From assembly GCA_028874915.1 (NCBI GenBank), contig JAPPHA010000035.1, positions 1-64,000 on the forward strand: DNA of 64,000 nt. The letters are read 5' to 3'. Within the stretch, counting starts at the first letter, position 1. Every line of letters begins with the position of its first letter. Position numbers and translations under genes: made by a program. Under the pieces are notes generated by a model that was not told the DNA's origin, did not search any database, and saw only the letters and a list, made by a program, of their open reading frames with translations. The stretch comes from Paracoccaceae bacterium (GTDB taxonomy: Bacteria > Pseudomonadota > Alphaproteobacteria > Rhodobacterales > Rhodobacteraceae). Shown one piece after another: positions 62,972-64,000 of this stretch.

Positions 62972-63574
62972 TCAATGTCGAAGAATCTGTCCCTTGACCA
63001 GCTCAAATACAACGTCCTGAGGCTGGTCCTGAGCCATGACTTCCTCCGGCGCCAGACCCAGGTAAAGACCGCGAAGTATGCACCCGGCCGTGCCATGACT
63101 GACAGCAATCACGTTGCCCTCGAGTTCGTCCAGCCATGCCGCGATCCGTCGTGCCACGGCCGCCCCACTCTCGCCACCAGGCATGACATAGTTCCAAGGA
63201 TCACTCCGGTATCTCGACCATGCGTCGCGATCAAGAGCGTTGATTGCCGCCCTGTCCAGTCCTTCCCAAACGCCGAATCCGATTTCCTGGATTCGTTCCT
63301 CGGGTTCGATTCGCCCGGCATCAAGCTCCAGTTCGTGGCAGATCAACCGTGCGGTTTCCATCGTGCGGCCCAAGGGGCTGGCAACAACGTGCCATGATTC
63401 GCTGCGGCCAATTAGCGTAGCAAGCATCTTCCCATTGCGCTTGGCCTGGGCAACACCCCTGGGCGTCAATGGCGAGTTGCTTTGCCCTTGGTACCTCCGA
63501 ATGCGGTTGAATTCGGTCTCGCCATGTCGAACAAGGAACAGGCGATGAGGCCTGTTTATTGTTACGCACGGCAG
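62972..63574 (-). CDS. histidine phosphatase family protein (phosphoglycerate-mutase-like)
   Basis: About 200 residues. The phosphohistidine motif FLVRHGETEFNRIRRYQG is near the N terminus and the second His is in VIAVSHGTAGC; GFGVWEGLDR and MPGGES are family features. It hydrolyses a phosphate monoester; the substrate is open (sugar phosphate, cobalamin precursor or other). No ATG, GTG or TTG lies in frame close to the domain: CTG 63574 or ATA 63559 after GGAGG are the nearest options, so the start is unresolved. An open frame continues upstream to the window edge but is not convincing. Confidence 0.85.
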   Translation of the reverse strand: MPCVTINRPHRLFLVRHGETEFNRIRRYQGQSNSPLTPRGVAQAKRNGKMLATLIGRSESWHVVASPLGRTMETARLICHELELDAGRIEPEERIQEIGFGVWEGLDRAAINALDRDAWSRYRSDPWNYVMPGGESGAAVARRIAAWLDELEGNVIAVSHGTAGCILRGLYLGLAPEEVMAQDQPQDVVFELVKGQILRH

Positions 63575-64000
63575 GCCTCCGGAACTCTTTCCCGTACCAT
63601 CCGCCCGCGCATCGGGTGCACGACCATGACATGTATTTCCCGGCTTTCCGCGTATTTCGTATCTTCTTTCATCTAGGCTCGCGTCCCGCCCTTTCTGGCC
63701 GGTCCCTCCGTTCCCGGCCATTTTCGCCGCACCCGTCGTTCCCGACCTGTTCTCGGTCCGCTGCATTTCTTTCCTTGCCTCGCTCCGCCTTCCATGCCGG
63801 CCTGTTTCGTCGAATCCCGTCGCTTCAAGCGGAATTCTGGATGACCGTTCGTAGTGCGTCGCGGCCGGCACCGCGGCTATCCCGCCAAAGGCCGAACGTT
63901 CTTCACAAATCGGCGACAAACGGGGTCGATACAAGAGGATTTTGCAAATGGATCGCTGCAATAGTGAAATACGCGGCAAGCCACACAGAATGCCGCGCAC
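63575..64000. other. no gene recognised at the window end
   Basis: The sequence upstream of the phosphatase. Frames are open on the minus strand to the edge, but the peptide (arginine- and glycine-rich) has no known domain. The promoter of the phosphatase gene is presumably here. Confidence 0.35.

Noticed and set aside
1-64000. tRNA, rRNA, SRP RNA, tmRNA, riboswitch and CRISPR search by eye
   Set aside because: No TPsiC-arm-like GGTTCGAATCC, no SRP RNA core, and no regularly spaced repeats were found; short RNAs could still be missed.

Overview
The window looks like chromosome of a GC-rich alphaproteobacterium, probably Rhodospirillales-like. The evidence is an F0 ATP synthase operon with both b and b' subunits (atpI-B-E-F'-F), a 5-aminolevulinate synthase (C4) haem pathway, the alphaproteobacterial cell-cycle regulator TrcR (DUF1013), COQ9, the tiny aa3-oxidase subunit IV, a lone ClpS and the MoxR/DUF58/DUF4159 gene block. 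Many starts are GTG or TTG, and most operon partners overlap by 4 bp. No rRNA, tRNA or CRISPR array was recognised.

Layout. About 0.5-8.3 kb: MoxR ATPase, DUF58 protein, DUF4159 protein and a second large membrane protein (one leftward operon), then a DUF1285 gene. 8.3-16.1 kb: polA, a zinc-finger protein, HIT protein, PfkB kinase overlapping nth, an AraC-HTH/alkylguanine methyltransferase fusion, and an OmpA lipoprotein. 16.4-19.4 kb: F0 operon. 19.8-22.2 kb: squalene/phytoene synthase and an EamA exporter. 22.5-27.9 kb: ffh, GNAT, chorismate mutase, rpsP, rimM, trmD, rplS, rpmE. 28-32.6 kb: penicillin-binding carboxypeptidase with SPOR domain, clpS, an RsmC-like methyltransferase and a degenerate SDR. 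32.6-38 kb: hemC, hemE, hemF, hemA and trcR. 38-41 kb: quinone oxidoreductase, branched-chain aminotransferase, coq9.

Accessory region 1 (41.4-49.6 kb, visibly less GC-rich) sits between coq9 and rpsU. It holds an M20 amidohydrolase, a creatinase-fold M24 hydrolase, a solute-binding protein, a PhyH dioxygenase, two sugar-type permeases and an MalK/UgpC-type ATPase. It resembles an uptake and amide-catabolism operon, but the binding protein has no visible signal peptide and the first permease has no normal start codon.

Accessory region 2 (50.7-62.4 kb, very GC-rich) is a mosaic of broken mobile-element and signalling genes: a serine recombinase cut in two, a GAF/PAS histidine kinase-response regulator cut in two, a truncated MobF relaxase, and an intact VapBC pair. 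Inside it lies an undamaged leftward set of three genes: an MpaB-like (DUF2236) oxygenase, an MMPL/RND transporter and an unusual eukaryote-like cytochrome P450. The MMPL and P450 frames are separated only by a perfect 20-bp tandem duplication. Removing one copy makes a single reading frame of about 1235 codons. This is the most striking observation in the window. The split genes also fit a model in which a circular segment carrying these genes integrated into the recombinase gene. The window ends with a histidine phosphatase gene.
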